Source of the DNA: Candidatus Dormiibacterota bacterium
Lineage (GTDB): Bacteria > Chloroflexota > Dormibacteria > Aeolococcales > Aeolococcaceae
Assembly (NCBI GenBank): GCA_003153505.1
Contig: PLZA01000015.1
Coordinates: forward strand, 62,001 to 126,000
Direction of reading: 5' to 3'
DNA: 64,000 bases
Shown: positions 1 to 9,246 of the stretch, in pieces
Layout: every line of letters starts with the position of its first letter
Position numbering within the stretch: position 1 is the stretch's first letter
Program-made: the position numbers and the translations under genes
Notes under the pieces: model-generated
What the model saw: only the letters and a program-made list of their open reading frames with translations
The model's database searches: none
Told to the model about the DNA's origin: nothing

Positions 1-33
1 CACCGCCCTCTGTTAGGACGTCCAGCGCGCTCG

Positions 34-62
34 GAAATCATCGGCGCTCGACCGATGATTTC
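34..62. promoter_or_regulatory. 11-bp perfect inverted repeat upstream of the reductase gene
   Basis: Positions 34-44 are exactly complementary to 52-62, with a 7-base loop (45-51). The repeat lies 59 bases before the start of the reductase gene. It has no following T-run, so it could be an operator palindrome for that gene or the terminator of an unseen upstream gene. The symmetry is seen; the role is inferred. Confidence 0.4.
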
Positions 63-120
63 TCCGACTGCCCGTCGTCAGAACGATCACACTCAAGCGC
101 CAATCTTCGGGAGAACCTCA

Positions 121-678
121 ATGCCACGAAAGGTCGTCGCGAGTACGTACATCACGCTCGACGGTTTCATCGACGAGCCGGGAATGTGGTCGTTCCCCTT
201 CTGGTCGGAGGAGGCGGCGCAATTCAAGTCGCGTGAGCTGTCGGCGAGCGATGCACAGCTGTTGGGCCGGCTCACCTATGAGGGTTTCGCCGCGGCCTGG
301 CCGACCATGCAGGGCACCGGCGAGTTCGGCGAAAAGATGAACAGCATGCCCAAGTACGTCGCCTCGCGCACCCTCGACACCGCGACGTGGAACGCGACCA
401 TCATCAAGGGTGACGTCGCCGACAAGGTTCGCGAGCTCAAGCAGGAGGATGGCGGCGACCTGCTGATCGGCGGCAGCGGGCAGCTCATCGACTACCTCAC
501 TACCCACGACCTCATCGACGAGTACCGGCTGATGGTTTGCCCGATCGTGCTGGGCAACGGCACCAAGCGGCTTTTCACCGGCGTCCCGCGGCGCACGTTC
601 ACACTCGTCGAAACCTTGAAGTTCCCGACCGGCGTCGTCGTCAACACCTATCACCCAGCACCTGCGCCCGCAGGCTGA
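121..678 (+). CDS. RibD C-terminal/DHFR-like family reductase
   Basis: This 185-residue protein has the compact fold signature of the RibD C-terminal domain/dihydrofolate-reductase-like family: a short N-terminal strand ending in TLDGFI, a GRLTYEGF segment and the glycine-rich IGGSGQL stretch near residue 120 where the family binds NADPH. The family reduces pteridine-like or other small substrates with NADPH in the cytoplasm; the substrate here is unknown. The reading frame opens further upstream (55), but ATG 121 is preferred because a GGGAG ribosome-binding site (109-113) sits 7 bases before it and homology begins there. A VOC-family gene follows 23 bases later, so the two are probably co-transcribed. 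Confidence 0.85.
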   Translation: MPRKVVASTYITLDGFIDEPGMWSFPFWSEEAAQFKSRELSASDAQLLGRLTYEGFAAAWPTMQGTGEFGEKMNSMPKYVASRTLDTATWNATIIKGDVADKVRELKQEDGGDLLIGGSGQLIDYLTTHDLIDEYRLMVCPIVLGNGTKRLFTGVPRRTFTLVETLKFPTGVVVNTYHPAPAPAG

Positions 679-701
679 CCCGAGAACACGGAGAACATGT
701 G

Positions 702-1076
702 ATGACACTCACGAACAGCAAGGCGTTCAGCGGCTTCGCGGTGAACGATCTCGACAAAGCCCGTGACTTCTACGGAGAGAAACTCGGCCTCAACACATCA
801 TTGCAGGACGGGCTCTTGACGCTGCATCTCGCCGGTGATCGCGACACGTTGATCTACCTCAAGCCGGACTACACGCCCGCGACGTATACGATCCTCAACT
901 TTCCGGTGGAGGATATCGGCGCGACGGTTGACGAGCTCACCACTCACGGCGTCAAGTTCGAGCGATACGACGGCATCGAGCAGGACGAGCGCGGCATCCA
1001 CCGAACAGGCGGGCCGCTCATCGCGTGGTTCACCGACCCCGCCGGCAACGTGCTATCGGTGCTCCAGCAACCCTGA
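702..1076 (+). CDS. VOC (glyoxalase/bleomycin-resistance) superfamily protein
   Basis: This 124-residue protein has one glyoxalase-like module pair: FSGFAVNDLDKARDFYGEKLGL at the N-terminus and a C-terminal DPAGNVLSVLQ strand, both typical of the vicinal-oxygen-chelate fold. The family covers metal-dependent isomerases, dioxygenases and antibiotic-binding proteins that act as dimers. Metal ligands are not obvious, so it may be a binding or stress protein. ATG 702 follows a GGAG (690-693). A longer open frame reaches back into the upstream reductase gene but is out of family there. It is probably co-transcribed with that gene. The substrate cannot be assigned. Confidence 0.8.
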   Translation: MTLTNSKAFSGFAVNDLDKARDFYGEKLGLNTSLQDGLLTLHLAGDRDTLIYLKPDYTPATYTILNFPVEDIGATVDELTTHGVKFERYDGIEQDERGIHRTGGPLIAWFTDPAGNVLSVLQQP

Positions 1077-1138
1077 CCCGTCGAGTCCGACGGATCAACC
1101 TCGCGTCGCGCTCGGACACACTGACCTGAACGCGCTGC

Positions 1139-2113
1139 TCAGACTAGCAGCGAAGCCACCTGTGCCGAGTCGAAGTTTCCCCCGCTGAGCACGATCACCG
1201 TCGGGTGCTCGGCGGTACCGGACGGAACCCGGCCCGTGAGATATGCGGCGAGTGCCAGCGCCCCCGTCGGCTCGATGGCGAGTTTCAGCCGCATCCAGGC
1301 CGCGCGCAGTGCGTCGATGAGCTCATCCTCCGAAACCGTGACGATGTCACTGACGAGGCTGTCGCCGACGATCACCTCAAAATTCCGGTTGCCGATCGAC
1401 TTGGATTTCACGCCCTCGGCGAGAGTAGCCGGATCCGTCGCGAGGGTCTGCATGGCTCCGGTGTGCAGGCTCCGTGCCGCGTCGTCGGCGACCACCGGCT
1501 CCACGCCGATGACAGCTGTCGACGGCGAGAGCGCGGCGATGGCCAGGGCGATGCCTGAGATCTGACCGCCCCCGCCGATCGGGACGACGACAGCCCCTGC
1601 CGATGGGACGTCCTCGAGGATTTCGAGGCCGACGGTGCCGGCGCCATGGATCACGTCCCAGTCGTCGTACGGGTGCACCAGGTGCAGCCCCTCGATCCTC
1701 GCGATCTCCTCGGCGATCCGCTCGCGGTTGTCGTAGGTGACGCCGTCGGACACGAGCGTGGCGCCGAACGATCGGATGCCCTCGACCTTGGCCGGCGTGA
1801 CACCTTCGGGAACCACAATCGTCGCCCGGAGCCCGGCAACCTGGGCCGCGCAGGCAACGGCCTGGCCGTGATTCCCGGAGCTGTGGGTCACGACGCCGGC
1901 GACCCTCGGTTCGCGTTCGACGAGGCTCAGCACCGCGTTGAAGGCGCCGCGCGCTTTGAAGGAGCCGGTGCGCTGCAGGGACTCGGGTTTCACCATGAGC
2001 CCGGGCGCAACGTCCGCGTCAATCAGCGGGGTTCGACGGACATGCGGTCCGATGCGTTGCGCCGCCTGACGGATCTGCGCGAGATGCTCGGCAGCCCGCG
2101 AGCTCTGAGCCAC
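1139..2113 (-). CDS. Threonine/serine dehydratase, PLP fold type II
   Basis: This 324-residue fold-type II PLP enzyme has the SFKARGA motif (Lys53 forms the PLP aldimine), SSGNHGQA for cofactor phosphate and substrate contacts, and a C-terminal SGGN. These match threonine dehydratase/threonine ammonia-lyase (IlvA/TdcB) or a serine/threonine racemase-dehydratase. No ACT-like regulatory domain follows, so it resembles the short catabolic form. GTG 2113 is chosen because it lies just after the purF stop (2119-2121) and homology starts there. Being the last gene of the purine operon is unusual. The deaminated product would be 2-oxobutyrate or pyruvate; the actual substrate is unproven. Confidence 0.85.
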   Translation of the reverse strand: MAQSSRAAEHLAQIRQAAQRIGPHVRRTPLIDADVAPGLMVKPESLQRTGSFKARGAFNAVLSLVEREPRVAGVVTHSSGNHGQAVACAAQVAGLRATIVVPEGVTPAKVEGIRSFGATLVSDGVTYDNRERIAEEIARIEGLHLVHPYDDWDVIHGAGTVGLEILEDVPSAGAVVVPIGGGGQISGIALAIAALSPSTAVIGVEPVVADDAARSLHTGAMQTLATDPATLAEGVKSKSIGNRNFEVIVGDSLVSDIVTVSEDELIDALRAAWMRLKLAIEPTGALALAAYLTGRVPSGTAEHPTVIVLSGGNFDSAQVASLLV

Positions 2114-2118
2114 CGCGG

Positions 2119-3597
2119 TCAGGACGAGACGGCTACGGGAATCTCCAGCGCCAGCTTGTCCATCTCGAGTTGCGCGGGAACGTCGACGGGGTAGGAGCCG
2201 GTGAAGCACGCGAAGCAGAACCCGTTGCCGTCGGGTTGTCCCATCGCCCGACGCAGTCCGGCGAGGCTCAGGTAACGCAACGAATCCGCGCCGAGCATGG
2301 CACCGATCTCGCGTTCGGTATGACCGGCGGCGATAAGCTCGCGGCGCGACGCGATGTCGATGCCCATGAAGCACGGCCATGCGATCGGCGGCGACGCGAT
2401 CCGCATGTGGACCTCGCTCGCTCCGGCGCGCCGCAACTCGTCGATGATGCGCCGTGATGTCGTGCCGCGCACGATCGAGTCGTCGACGAGCACCACGCGC
2501 CGGCCTTCGAGCACATGGCGCATGGGGTTGAACTTCAAACGAATGCCTGCCTCACGCAGGCGCTGGGTCGGCTGGATGAAGGTGCGCGTGATATAGCGCG
2601 ACTTGATCATCCCTTCCGCAAAGGGCACTCCCGCCTCCTCGGCATAGCCGATCGCCGCCGGCGTGCCGCTGTCGGGCAGGGTGATCACGATATCCGCGTC
2701 GGCGGGCGCTTCGCGTGCAAGCTCGCGGCCCATGTGGCGGCGTGACTCGTAGAGCGACTTTCCCATCATCACGCTGTCGGGCCTCGCGAAGTAGATGAAC
2801 TCGAACGAGCACATCGCACGATGCGCCGCGGTTCGCTGAATCTTGGTGCTGCGCATCCCGGAGGCATCGACGGTGACGATTTCTCCGGGCTCGATTTCGC
2901 AGATGAAGGTCGCCCCGACCACGTCGAGGGCGCACGTCTCGCTCGCCATCACATACCCGGTGCCGCCGGGCGCATCGACGTCACCGAAGCGGCCGAGACA
3001 GAGCGGCCGGATGCCGAGCGGATCTCGCGCGGCAACCAGTGAATCCTTGGTGAGGAATACCAGGCAGTAGGCGCCCTCGACACGGGGTAGCGCTTCCGCG
3101 AGTGCCTGCTCCAGCGTGGCGGCGTCGGTCTGCGCGATGAGTGCGCCGAGCACCTCCGTGTCGCTGGTGGTCTCGAAGTCGAATCCCTTCGTGGTCAGCT
3201 CGTCGCGCAACCTCGTGGCGTTCACGAGGTTGCCGTTGTGTGCGATGACCACGGAGCCGATCTTCGGGTGCTCGACCGAGATGGGCTGTGCGTTGAGCAG
3301 TCGGGCACTGCCGGTGGTGCTGTAGCGCGTGTGACCGATCGCGATGTTGCCCTTGAGGCTGTCGATGATCTCCTGGTCGAACACCTGCGAGACCAGGCCC
3401 ATCTCCTTGCGGACGCGAATCTCGCGACCGTCGCTGACCGCGATACCGGCGGACTCCTGTCCGCGATGCTGCAACGAGTAGAGGCCGAAGTAGGTCAGGT
3501 TGGCGACGTCCTCGCCCGGGTGGAACACCCCGAAAACGCCACATTCCTCATGGAGGTGATCGTCGTCGATGGCGTCCATTCCGGCCTGATCACTCAC
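2119..3597 (-). CDS. purF: Amidophosphoribosyltransferase
   Basis: This enzyme catalyses the first committed step of purine synthesis, transferring the glutamine amide nitrogen to PRPP. The protein has 492 residues. A short propeptide precedes the N-terminal nucleophile cysteine in EECGVFG (Cys19 from the GTG start), followed by [10 protein letters not shown]. The PRPP loop [12 protein letters not shown] is intact. Four cysteines at the places expected for the Bacillus-type [4Fe-4S] cluster are present (in MCSFEF, PPIAWPC and the final CFAC), suggesting the oxygen-sensitive class. GTG 3597 overlaps the purL stop by 8 bases; ATG 3579 is an alternative start. It lies downstream of purL and upstream of a threonine dehydratase. 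Confidence 0.97.
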   Translation of the reverse strand: MSDQAGMDAIDDDHLHEECGVFGVFHPGEDVANLTYFGLYSLQHRGQESAGIAVSDGREIRVRKEMGLVSQVFDQEIIDSLKGNIAIGHTRYSTTGSARLLNAQPISVEHPKIGSVVIAHNGNLVNATRLRDELTTKGFDFETTSDTEVLGALIAQTDAATLEQALAEALPRVEGAYCLVFLTKDSLVAARDPLGIRPLCLGRFGDVDAPGGTGYVMASETCALDVVGATFICEIEPGEIVTVDASGMRSTKIQRTAAHRAMCSFEFIYFARPDSVMMGKSLYESRRHMGRELAREAPADADIVITLPDSGTPAAIGYAEEAGVPFAEGMIKSRYITRTFIQPTQRLREAGIRLKFNPMRHVLEGRRVVLVDDSIVRGTTSRRIIDELRRAGASEVHMRIASPPIAWPCFMGIDIASRRELIAAGHTEREIGAMLGADSLRYLSLAGLRRAMGQPDGNGFCFACFTGSYPVDVPAQLEMDKLALEIPVAVSS

Positions 3598-5809
3598 GCT
3601 CGATCAAGGCTCCTCGGTGAACCTGTCGCACGTCCGCAAGTGACACGTCGATGCACCCGCTCACACAGACGCGCTCTCCTCCGACGGAGCCGAGATCGCG
3701 GAAGGGGACCGAGTGTCGCCCTGCCAGCTCGTGCAAACGCACAAGTGCCTCCCTGGCGAAGCTGATGACGAATCGAGATTGACTCTCACCAAAGAGTATA
3801 CCGGCCGACCCGTTAATCAACCCTTCACCCGTTCCCAGCTCATCGACACCGATCCAGGCCCCTATGTCGCCCAGCAGACATGACTCCGCGATTGCGATCG
3901 CAATCCCGCCCTCGGCGCAGTCGTGCGCGGAGTGGAGCAGCCCGGATTCGATCGCCTCGAGGACGAATCCCTGCACGCGCCGCTCGAGATCGATGTCGAG
4001 ATGGGGCGGCGGGCCGGCATTGACCCCATGGGCGAGCCGCTGGTATTCGCTACCACCGAGCTCGGCATCGACGGGGCCCACCAGGCCGACGAGGTCGCCC
4101 TCGTCCCGGAAACCTGCCGTGCAGCGCCTGCTGACATCGTCGAGAACGCCCACCATCCCGATGACGACAGTGGGATCGATCCCGGTGCCACCGGTGTCGT
4201 TGTACAGGCTGACGTTACCGCTCACCACGGGGATTTCCAGTGCCGTGCAGGCTGCCGCGATCCCGGCGATGGCGTCGTGCAGGTCCCACCACACGTCGGC
4301 GTGCTCGGGGTTGGCGAAATTCAGACAATTGGTGACGGCGGCGGGTTTCGCGCCGGTGGCGACGACGTTGCGCGCCGCCTCGCAGACGGCGATCATCGCC
4401 CCGTGCCGCGCGTCGAGTGCGGTGTATCGGGAGTTTCCGTCGGTCGCAATCGCCAGCCCAAGTGCGGTGCCGTCGACACGCACCAGTGCCGCGTCGCCGC
4501 CAGGAAGGATCACGGTCGCGTCGCCGACCTGGTGGTCGTAGCGGCGGTACACGGACGCGCGGCTCCCGAGGTTGGGGCTGCCGATGAGCCGCAACAGCGC
4601 CTCCTCGGGAGTCCAGGACGGCGTCGCGATCCCGGCCATGTCCTCTGCGACCGCACGCAGGGGGCGAGGTCCGGGCGCCCCGCGCGATGGGGCCCCGTCG
4701 ACGAGCAGGTCGAGGGGGAGGTCACACACCGGCTCGGCCCCGTCGCGCACCACGAAGCGTTGGTCGGGCAGGATCACCGCGACCACATCGGAGTGCAGGT
4801 CCCAGCGCTCGAAGACCTCCTGCAGGGAGCGCACGTCGGCCGGCTTGGCGACGATCAGCATCCGCTCCTGCGACTCACTGAGCATCACCTCGTATGGGGT
4901 CATGCCCGTCTCGCGTCGCGAGGCGCGGGCAACATCGATCTCGATGCCGCAGCCGCCTCGATGCGCGAGCTCGGCGGTGCTCCCGCACAGCCCGGCCGCC
5001 CCGAGATCCTGCATCGCGATCACGCGTGGATCGCCAGCCAGCTCGAGGCACGCCTCCATCAGGCACTTCTCGAGAAACGGGTTGCCGACCTGCACCGCGG
5101 GACGGCGCGCGGCGCTCTCCGCATCCAGCACCACCGACGCGAAGCTGGCCCCATGGATGCCGTCGCGGCCGGTGTCGGCGCCCACCAGGAGCACGAGATT
5201 GCCGGGGCCACTGGCGGTCGCGCGGGTCAGCCTGCCCTGCTCGACGATGCCAACGCACATTGCGTTGACCAGACAGTTGATCCGGTACGACTCGTCGAAA
5301 TAGAGCTCGCCACCGACTGTCGGCACGCCGATGCAGTTGCCGTATCCGCCAATACCGGCCACAACTCCGTCGAACAGATGGCGCTGACGGGGCTCGTCGA
5401 GCGGACCGAAGCGAAGCGAATCCAGCAGTGCGATCGGCCGCGCTCCCATGGTGAAGATGTCTCGCAGGATCCCGCCCACCCCGGTCGCCGCCCCCTGGTA
5501 CGGCTCGATCGCGCTCGGGTGGTTGTGTGACTCGATCTTGAAGACGCACGCGAGGCCGTGACCGATGTCCACCGCGCCGGCATTCTCGCCCGGTCCCTGC
5601 AGGACGCGCGGTCCCCTGGTCGGCAGCATGCCGAGCAGCGGCTTGCTCGTCTTGTAGCTGCAATGCTCGCTCCACAGTGCCCCGACGATGCCGAGCTCCA
5701 GACGATTGGGCTCACGACCGAGCCCCTCGACCAGGTGCTCGTACTCGGAGCGTGTGAGCGCAACCTCAGCCAGGTCCGCGTCGCTCGCCCCTGCCAGCTG
5801 GACCGTCAC
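3590..5809 (-). CDS. purL: Phosphoribosylformylglycinamidine synthase subunit PurL (small type)
   Basis: PurL is the ATP-dependent synthetase subunit that turns FGAR into FGAM with ammonia supplied by PurQ, in complex with PurS. At 739 residues it is the small PurL form, agreeing with separate purS and purQ genes. Visible motifs include [12 protein letters not shown] near the N-terminus, [12 protein letters not shown], and SESQERM in the middle. GTG 5809 overlaps the purQ stop as GTGA and is preferred over the longer open frame, whose N-terminal part is translated purQ sequence in the wrong frame. The tight overlap implies coupled translation of purQ and purL. Confidence 0.97.
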   Translation of the reverse strand: MTVQLAGASDADLAEVALTRSEYEHLVEGLGREPNRLELGIVGALWSEHCSYKTSKPLLGMLPTRGPRVLQGPGENAGAVDIGHGLACVFKIESHNHPSAIEPYQGAATGVGGILRDIFTMGARPIALLDSLRFGPLDEPRQRHLFDGVVAGIGGYGNCIGVPTVGGELYFDESYRINCLVNAMCVGIVEQGRLTRATASGPGNLVLLVGADTGRDGIHGASFASVVLDAESAARRPAVQVGNPFLEKCLMEACLELAGDPRVIAMQDLGAAGLCGSTAELAHRGGCGIEIDVARASRRETGMTPYEVMLSESQERMLIVAKPADVRSLQEVFERWDLHSDVVAVILPDQRFVVRDGAEPVCDLPLDLLVDGAPSRGAPGPRPLRAVAEDMAGIATPSWTPEEALLRLIGSPNLGSRASVYRRYDHQVGDATVILPGGDAALVRVDGTALGLAIATDGNSRYTALDARHGAMIAVCEAARNVVATGAKPAAVTNCLNFANPEHADVWWDLHDAIAGIAAACTALEIPVVSGNVSLYNDTGGTGIDPTVVIGMVGVLDDVSRRCTAGFRDEGDLVGLVGPVDAELGGSEYQRLAHGVNAGPPPHLDIDLERRVQGFVLEAIESGLLHSAHDCAEGGIAIAIAESCLLGDIGAWIGVDELGTGEGLINGSAGILFGESQSRFVISFAREALVRLHELAGRHSVPFRDLGSVGGERVCVSGCIDVSLADVRQVHRGALIERE

Positions 5810-6525
5810 AAGGCCGCTCCCACCGGCATCGCACCGCTGCCACTGACAGACGTCGCGACGCTTTCGAAGAGGCGCATCCCATCCGACGAGCCCAGCAATT
5901 GCTCGCACGCCCGCTCCGGGTGCGGCATCATCCCGAGCACGTTGCGGCGTGCGTTGACGACCCCCGCGATGTCGTGCATCGACCCATTCGGCGACTCATC
6001 GCCGGCACTCGACCCATCGCGGCGCACATACCGAAACGCCACCCGCTCCTCGCGCTCGAGCATCGCCAGCGTTTCCTCATCCGCAACGTACCGCCCCTCT
6101 CCGTGCGAGACCGGCACCTGCAACAGGTCGCCGCGTGCGCACCCTGCGGTGAACGCCGAGTCGACGGTCTCGACCCGCAACCAGGTCGGCATGCACCGAA
6201 ACTCCAGCGAGCTGTTCCGCGTCAACGCCCCCGGCAACAGATGCGCCTCGCACAGGATCTGAAAACCGTTGCAGATCCCCCACACGAGTCCCCCATTGTT
6301 GGCAAACGCAGCCACCGATTCCATCAACGGAGCAAACCGAGCGACCGCTCCCGCACGGAGATAGTCGCCATACGCGAAACCACCAGGCAGGATCACGCAA
6401 TCCGAGCCCTGCAGGTCGCGATCCTTGTGCCAGAGCATCACGGCCTCATGCCCTGCCAGCTCGACAGCATGCCGGCAATCGCGATCCGACCACGTCCCGG
6501 GAAAGACGGCGATTCCAAACCGCAT
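5806..6525 (-). CDS. purQ: Phosphoribosylformylglycinamidine synthase subunit PurQ (glutaminase)
   Basis: PurQ is the class I glutamine amidotransferase subunit feeding ammonia to PurL. The 239-residue protein shows the nucleophile Cys85 in WGICNGFQ and the His/Glu pair in MMPHPE near the C-terminus, plus [12 protein letters not shown] typical of PurQ. ATG 6525 begins [10 protein letters not shown]; the open frame upstream is G-rich linker sequence. The gene is separated from purS by 163 bases that contain a large self-complementary element (6545-6672), whereas the other junctions between purB and purF in this operon overlap. Translation is therefore unlikely to be coupled to purS. Confidence 0.96.
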   Translation of the reverse strand: MRFGIAVFPGTWSDRDCRHAVELAGHEAVMLWHKDRDLQGSDCVILPGGFAYGDYLRAGAVARFAPLMESVAAFANNGGLVWGICNGFQILCEAHLLPGALTRNSSLEFRCMPTWLRVETVDSAFTAGCARGDLLQVPVSHGEGRYVADEETLAMLEREERVAFRYVRRDGSSAGDESPNGSMHDIAGVVNARRNVLGMMPHPERACEQLLGSSDGMRLFESVATSVSGSGAMPVGAAL

Positions 6526-6544
6526 CAAAACACCGAGCGTGCCA

Positions 6545-6672
6545 GGGTGGGGAGGACGGGGACGGAGGCGGGCCATCTCGCAGCCCGGGCTACCCCCCCG
6601 GGCGAGAGTGAGGGGCGGGACGGCGAAGGCGTCCCGACCCCGTGCCCGCCGCAGTCCCCGTCCTCCCCACCC
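6545..6672 (-). ncRNA. Highly structured 128-bp intergenic element between purS and purQ
   Basis: A perfect 19-bp inverted repeat (6545-6563 with 6654-6672) closes the element. Inside it, after a symmetric 3/3 internal loop, a second perfect 7-bp helix forms (6567-6573 with 6644-6650). Within that lie two hairpins: 6577-6580/6603-6606 continuing into 6584-6589/6597-6602, and 6612-6622/6630-6641 with one bulged base at 6637. The result is a three-way-junction drawing in RNA from either strand. It lies inside the purine operon transcript. It matches no riboswitch I recognise, and it could instead be a mobile palindromic repeat. The base pairs are read directly; the RNA role is inferred. Confidence 0.6.
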
Positions 6673-6688
6673 CCCCGCAGCGCCCTGT

Positions 6689-6958
6689 TCATGCAGCGGC
6701 GTCGGACAGCACGCGAACGGACGCGATGCGTGAATCCTCGATCACGGTATTGCGCAGCAACTGCTCGCACATGGCCTCGACCTGAGCCCGCACCGCTTCC
6801 TCATCATCGCCCTCGACCTCGAGCTCCAGATGCTTGCCGACGCGCACGGAGCGCACCCCGGAGAATCCAAGCCGATGCAGGCCGTCGCGCACCACGAGGC
6901 CTTGAGGATCGTTGACCACAGGCTTCAGCGCGACGACCACCTCGACCGAGAAGGTCAT
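6689..6958 (-). CDS. purS: Phosphoribosylformylglycinamidine synthase subunit PurS
   Basis: PurS is the small subunit that bridges PurQ and PurL in the FGAM synthase complex. The 89-residue protein has the family pattern: a beta strand with VALKPVVNDPQGLV, a central LGFSGVRSVRVGKHLELEVEG and a C-terminal helix with CEQLLRNTVIED. Length matches the usual 80-90 residues. The ATG overlaps the purC stop as ATGA, so translation is coupled to purC. It supports the multi-subunit small-PurL arrangement seen downstream. Confidence 0.96.
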   Translation of the reverse strand: MTFSVEVVVALKPVVNDPQGLVVRDGLHRLGFSGVRSVRVGKHLELEVEGDDEEAVRAQVEAMCEQLLRNTVIEDSRIASVRVLSDAAA

Positions 6959-7851
6959 TCGGCGCTGATCCCCGTGATCTCGATGCCGCAGATTCGCCGG
7001 GCGGCTTCGATGTAGCGCTGGGTCGTCCCGCGGACCACCTCGTCAGGAAGTGCGGGACCGGGATCGGTCTTGTCCCAGCCAAGGGTCTCGACATAGTCGC
7101 GAACGAACTGCTTGTCGAACGAGACAGCTGGTTCGCCCTCGCGCCATTGGGATATCTCCCAGAAACGAGAGGAGTCGGGGGTGAAGATCTCGTCGATGAG
7201 CGTGAGCTTCCCGTTGATGAAACCGAACTCGAACTTGGTGTCGGCGAGGTAGATGCCCACACCTTCACAGCGCGCCGTTGCGTAGTCGAAGAGCCGCAGC
7301 GACGCGGACTCGAGCGCGTCCGCAAGCGATTGACCGACAAGCGCGCGCAGCTCCTGGCGCGAGATGTTGACGTCGTGGCCGTCATCCTTCTTGATCGCGG
7401 GCGTGAATCGCGGAGAGGGCAGGCGTGAGGAGTCGCGCAGGCCCGGCTGCAGGCCCTCGCCCGCGAGCGTCCCCTTGTCGCGATATTCCTTCCACCCCGA
7501 GCCGCTGATGAATCCGCGGACGACACACTCGACATCGATGCGCTGGGCACGCGCGACGTGCATCGAGCGCGGCAGCCAGTCGTCTCGCGCTGCCTCGGGA
7601 ATCGCCTCCTCCTCGTCGGGGAGCAGGTGATTCGGCATGATGGCGGCGGTCTGCGCGAACCACCACCGCGACATCTGCGTGAGCACCGTGCCCTTGCCGG
7701 GAATCGGTGTGGGCAGCACGACGTCAAAGACGCTCAATCGGTCGGTCGCGATCATCAGAAGCGTCCCATCGGACAGTTGAAATGTGTCGCGCACCTTGCC
7801 CCGGCGGAATAGGTTCAGGTCGCCGACTTCGGCAGCACTCATCACTTGCAT
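6955..7851 (-). CDS. purC: Phosphoribosylaminoimidazole-succinocarboxamide synthase
   Basis: SAICAR synthetase joins aspartate to CAIR using ATP in the purine pathway. The 298-residue protein shows the N-terminal FRRGKVRDTF and TDRLSVFDVVLPT signatures and the central SGSGWKEYRDKGTLAG. It is longer than the roughly 240-residue E. coli form and closer to the approximately 300-residue type. The ATG at 7851 shares its A with the last base of the purB stop (TGATG); a downstream ATG at 7839 is a possible alternative. It is coupled to purB upstream and purS downstream. Confidence 0.95.
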   Translation of the reverse strand: MQVMSAAEVGDLNLFRRGKVRDTFQLSDGTLLMIATDRLSVFDVVLPTPIPGKGTVLTQMSRWWFAQTAAIMPNHLLPDEEEAIPEAARDDWLPRSMHVARAQRIDVECVVRGFISGSGWKEYRDKGTLAGEGLQPGLRDSSRLPSPRFTPAIKKDDGHDVNISRQELRALVGQSLADALESASLRLFDYATARCEGVGIYLADTKFEFGFINGKLTLIDEIFTPDSSRFWEISQWREGEPAVSFDKQFVRDYVETLGWDKTDPGPALPDEVVRGTTQRYIEAARRICGIEITGISAE

Positions 7852-9227
7852 CAACTCATCCTCCCGCCGGCAAGGCCGGCGTCAATCGCGAGCGCGGGCG
7901 CAGCGGCGTCCATAACGGTTCGCTGGGTTGTCGTCGACAGACCGAGACGCCGGTACGTCTCATCGATGTGGGCGAGGTACGGCTCGACGTCGAAACAGTG
8001 TGCAATCGTCGACTCCGAGAGTGCGCCGGCGATATCGGGGTCGAGGGCCACAAGGTCGCGAAATGAGCCCTCGTCGTCGCGCGCCCGCGCCGCCAGCATC
8101 TGTACAGCCCGGTAGGCGCGCTCACGGGGCCACTCCGCCTCGACGATGAGCGCCGTGAGCACTTGCTGCGAGAAGACGATGCCGCCGTGCAACTCGATGT
8201 TCGCCGCCATGTTCTCGGACTTCACGCGAAGCCCCTCAACGATCCGCGTGGAGAGGCGGATGATGTAGGCGCTGAGCGCGCACGCGTCGGGCAGGATGAC
8301 CCGCTCTGCCGAGGAGTGCGAGATATCGCGCTCGTGCCAGAGCGCGACGTCCTCCATTGCGGTCATCGCATAGCCGCGAAGCACGCGTGCGAGGCCGCAG
8401 ATCCGTTCGCACAACACCGGGTTGCGTTTGTGGGGCATCGCAGAGGAGCCCTTCTGCCGCTGCCCGAACGGCTCCTCGACCTCGTCGACCTCGGTGATCT
8501 GAAGGAGCCGTATCGTCGTCGCCAGGCGCTCCAGGACAGCGCCGAGCAGCGCGAGCGCTGTGATGAACGATGCGTGCCGGTCGCGCGCGAGCACCTGCGT
8601 CGCGACCGGTGCCGTGGTGAGCCCGAGGCCCGCGCACACGTGCTCCTCGACCTCTGGGGGAACGCTCGCATGGGTGCCGACCGCTCCGGTGATCTGACCG
8701 ACCGCGATCTCGGCCGTCGCGGCGGCGAGACGCGACCTGGCACGGCGTGCCTCATCGACGAAGTTGGCCAGCTTGATGCCCAGTGTCAGCGGCTCGGCGT
8801 GCACGCCGTGGGTCCGGCCCATCATCACCGTCAGACGGTGGCGCTCGGCCTGTTCGATCAGCGCTCCGATCAGGGAATCCAGATCCGAGTCGATCACCCG
8901 GGCGGCATCGCGAAGCTGCGTGGCGAGCGCTGTATCGACGACGTCAGACGACGTCAACCCCAGGTGGAAGTACCGACCCGCGTCGCCCACCGTCTCCTGC
9001 ACGGCCGCTACGAAAGCGGCCATGTCGTGCCCCTGTTCGGCCTCGAGCTCCGCGATGCGTTCGGCGTCGATGGTCGCGCCCTGAAGCGTGGAGAGTGCCT
9101 CGACCGGGATCCGGCCGATCTCCGCCCAACCCTCGCACGCGAGCAACTCGACATCCAGCCAACGTTGCAATCGCGATGCGTCACTGAAGATCTTCGCGAT
9201 CTGCTGCGGGGCGTACCGGGGGATCAC
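7851..9227 (-). CDS. purB: Adenylosuccinate lyase
   Basis: This enzyme catalyses fumarate release in two steps of purine synthesis (SAICAR to AICAR and adenylosuccinate to AMP). The 458-residue protein belongs to the fumarase/aspartase superfamily and carries its signature loop GSSAMPHKRNP with the catalytic serine, as well as LTSSDVVDTA and MGRTHGVHAEP. The GTG start at 9227 gives the normal N-terminus MIPRYAPQQIAKIF. It is the first gene of the purine operon. A TAGAAT box (9241-9236) ends 8 bases before the GTG, suggesting a leaderless transcript, and only 19 bases separate it from the divergent phosphodiesterase gene. Confidence 0.96.
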   Translation of the reverse strand: MIPRYAPQQIAKIFSDASRLQRWLDVELLACEGWAEIGRIPVEALSTLQGATIDAERIAELEAEQGHDMAAFVAAVQETVGDAGRYFHLGLTSSDVVDTALATQLRDAARVIDSDLDSLIGALIEQAERHRLTVMMGRTHGVHAEPLTLGIKLANFVDEARRARSRLAAATAEIAVGQITGAVGTHASVPPEVEEHVCAGLGLTTAPVATQVLARDRHASFITALALLGAVLERLATTIRLLQITEVDEVEEPFGQRQKGSSAMPHKRNPVLCERICGLARVLRGYAMTAMEDVALWHERDISHSSAERVILPDACALSAYIIRLSTRIVEGLRVKSENMAANIELHGGIVFSQQVLTALIVEAEWPRERAYRAVQMLAARARDDEGSFRDLVALDPDIAGALSESTIAHCFDVEPYLAHIDETYRRLGLSTTTQRTVMDAAAPALAIDAGLAGGRMS

Positions 9228-9228
9228 G

Positions 9229-9234
9229 TACGTT
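9229..9234 (+). promoter_or_regulatory. Possible -10 box (TACGTT) of the phosphodiesterase-sigma operon
   Basis: TACGTT lies 12 bases before the GTG at 9247, within the 19-base gap between the divergent purB and phosphodiesterase genes. It partly overlaps the region needed for purB transcription on the other strand, so the two promoters would compete. Weak match on its own. Confidence 0.3.
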
Positions 9235-9235
9235 C

Positions 9236-9241
9236 ATTCTA
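9236..9241 (-). promoter_or_regulatory. Probable -10 box (TAGAAT) of the purine operon
   Basis: TAGAAT on the minus strand ends 8 bases before the purB GTG, which would place transcription initiation at or next to the start codon (leaderless mRNA). The same hexamer recurs before guaB3 and pycB in this window. No -35 was identified. Confidence 0.5.
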
Positions 9242-9246
9242 TCGGG

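Noticed and set aside
3923-5530. A 535-codon plus-strand frame opposite purL
   Set aside because: Antisense shadow; purL motifs on the other strand are complete.
6545-6672. A purine (guanine/adenine) riboswitch in the purine operon
   Set aside because: The element is twice the size of purine riboswitches, is inside the operon rather than ahead of purB, and lacks the two conserved loop sequences.
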